NCBI GenBank assembly: GCA_035500455.1
Contig: DATJXG010000126.1
Span: 1-15,016, forward strand
DNA: 15,016 nucleotides
Source of the DNA: DATJXG01 sp035500455
GTDB taxonomy: Bacteria > Acidobacteriota > Terriglobia > Terriglobales > Acidobacteriaceae
Direction: 5' to 3'
The position numbers and the translations under genes are program-made. Shown here in pieces: positions 14,495-15,016 of this stretch. The notes beneath the pieces are model-generated. The model saw only the letters and a program-made list of their open reading frames with translations. It ran no database searches and was not told the DNA's origin. The stretch's first letter is position 1. Each line of letters starts with the position of its first letter.

Positions 14495-15016
14495 TCAGGC
14501 GGGCGGTGCCACCGGCCGGAGTGCGGCCACCCGCCCGTCCGGAGCGAGAAACGCCGGCCAGCCCAACAGGTGCAATCGCAGGTCGGCAAACAGGAAGCGG
14601 TGGGCGGCCATCCAGCCGATAGATTGCAGCATGTGTAAGGCACGTACGACGAAGCTCGACGCCACCACCGGCGCGGTCAACGCCGCTAGCGCCGCGCATA
14701 TGCCCTCGGCCTGTTTTCGAAAACGGCGTATCCAGAACTGGCCCCGCTGGTAGGGCATGCCCGGTAGCGTGGCCGCCACGGCGCAGCCGCCCAGCGTGTC
14801 TCCGACCAGCAGCCGGGCGATCAAAAACAGCGCGATCACAGTGATCCCGAAACGGAGATACGGCAAGGCGAAGCCAGGTAGTAGGGAAACGGTGCGCTTA
14901 CAGCAATGGCACAGATAGCGGCGCACGCGGATGGAACTATCGAACTCCACATCCACCAACGTGCGGCTATAGAAGCCATGCGCCATCAAAGGCCGATTCG
15001 CTTCGCATTGCGGGCA
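14495..15016 (-). CDS. Zinc-ribbon/HTH transposon-associated protein (DUF6431-like), right copy, partial
   Basis: The frame runs off the right edge, so the N-terminus is missing. Visible first is CPQC at the very edge, then HGFYSRT, RVRRYLCHCC (second Cys pair), KRTVSLLPGFALPY and a helical part with RGQFWIRRFRKQ, a likely HTH. This matches the left-edge gene in order and spacing. It is the first visible gene of the transposition operon; the transposase start lies 74 nt past its stop. Zinc finger plus HTH is also the general plan of TniQ/TnsD target-selection proteins, so a comparable job is possible, but I see no direct sequence relation to TniQ. The frame is open throughout. Confidence 0.7.
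   Translation of the reverse strand, partial: CPQCEANRPLMAHGFYSRTLVDVEFDSSIRVRRYLCHCCKRTVSLLPGFALPYLRFGITVIALFLIARLLVGDTLGGCAVAATLPGMPYQRGQFWIRRFRKQAEGICAALAALTAPVVASSFVVRALHMLQSIGWMAAHRFLFADLRLHLLGWPAFLAPDGRVAALRPVAPPA

Larger units (their letters stand above)
11217..15016 (-). mobile_element. TniA/TniB-like transposition operon, ends not located
   Basis: Four genes are read leftward: zinc-ribbon/HTH, DDE transposase, TniB/ExeA-like ATPase and RepA-like ATPase, closed by a hairpin. The close coupling (7-nt and 4-nt overlaps, ribosome-binding sites inside upstream genes) shows that the last three form one unit. No cargo gene is visible inside. The right end lies outside the window and the left end could not be recognised, so the limits given are only those of the operon and its terminator. 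Confidence 0.7.

Noticed and set aside
1..15016. tRNA, rRNA or CRISPR array
   Set aside because: I saw no cloverleaf with a CCA-type end, no rRNA-like conserved stretch and no regularly spaced short repeats on either strand.

Overview
The window is G+C-rich bacterial DNA from a Gram-negative organism. The gene content suggests an acidobacterium, probably of the Solibacter/Bryobacter type. The pointers are a TonB-dependent receptor with an N-terminal carboxypeptidase-regulatory-like domain, a Pal lipoprotein carrying an extra Ig-like domain, the remnant of a propeller/Y_Y_Y-type sensor kinase, paired small STAS-like proteins, and a TniA/TniB-like transposition module with a zinc-ribbon partner. 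This assignment rests on recalled family distributions, not on a search.

Layout, left to right. Positions 81-659 (minus) hold a zinc-ribbon/HTH protein of a transposon-associated type (DUF6431-like). Positions 660-1918 are gene-poor, with one 65-aa hypothetical protein and one possible 26-aa membrane peptide. Two small STAS-like proteins (1919-2263 and 2335-2628, plus) converge on a large TonB-dependent outer-membrane receptor (2700-5201, minus), with an inverted repeat between the convergent ends. A small outer-membrane beta-barrel protein (5604-6200) and a TetR regulator (6335-7039) follow on the plus strand. They face the wreck of a sensor histidine kinase (about 7086-8065, minus) that carries frameshifts and an internal stop. 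Next on the minus strand come Pal (8439-9227) with a very good downstream terminator, a TraR/DksA-type C4 zinc-finger protein (9318-9689), a 39-aa membrane protein (9770-9889), and a receiver-domain protein (10469-10909) followed at once by a frameshifted gene (10110-10465).

The right third (11346-15016, minus) is a compact transposition operon, read right to left. It has a zinc-ribbon/HTH protein cut by the window edge, a DDE transposase with a Mu/TniA-like C-terminal domain, a TniB/ExeA-like AAA+ ATPase, and a RepA-like ATPase fused to a winged helix. The last three are tightly coupled (7-nt and ATGA overlaps) and end at a 10-bp hairpin. The transposase carries a 1-nt frameshift exactly in the codon expected to encode its first catalytic aspartate, so this copy is probably inactive unless the read is wrong.

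The zinc-ribbon gene at the left edge is a homologue of the one at the right edge. It is followed at the same distance by the same CTCAGGAGG ribosome-binding motif, which suggests that a second copy of the transposition operon begins just outside the left edge. The cell-envelope and signalling genes would then lie between two like-oriented mobile elements. The most interesting candidate system is the four-protein transposition module, in which the zinc-ribbon/HTH protein and the RepA-like ATPase have no settled role.
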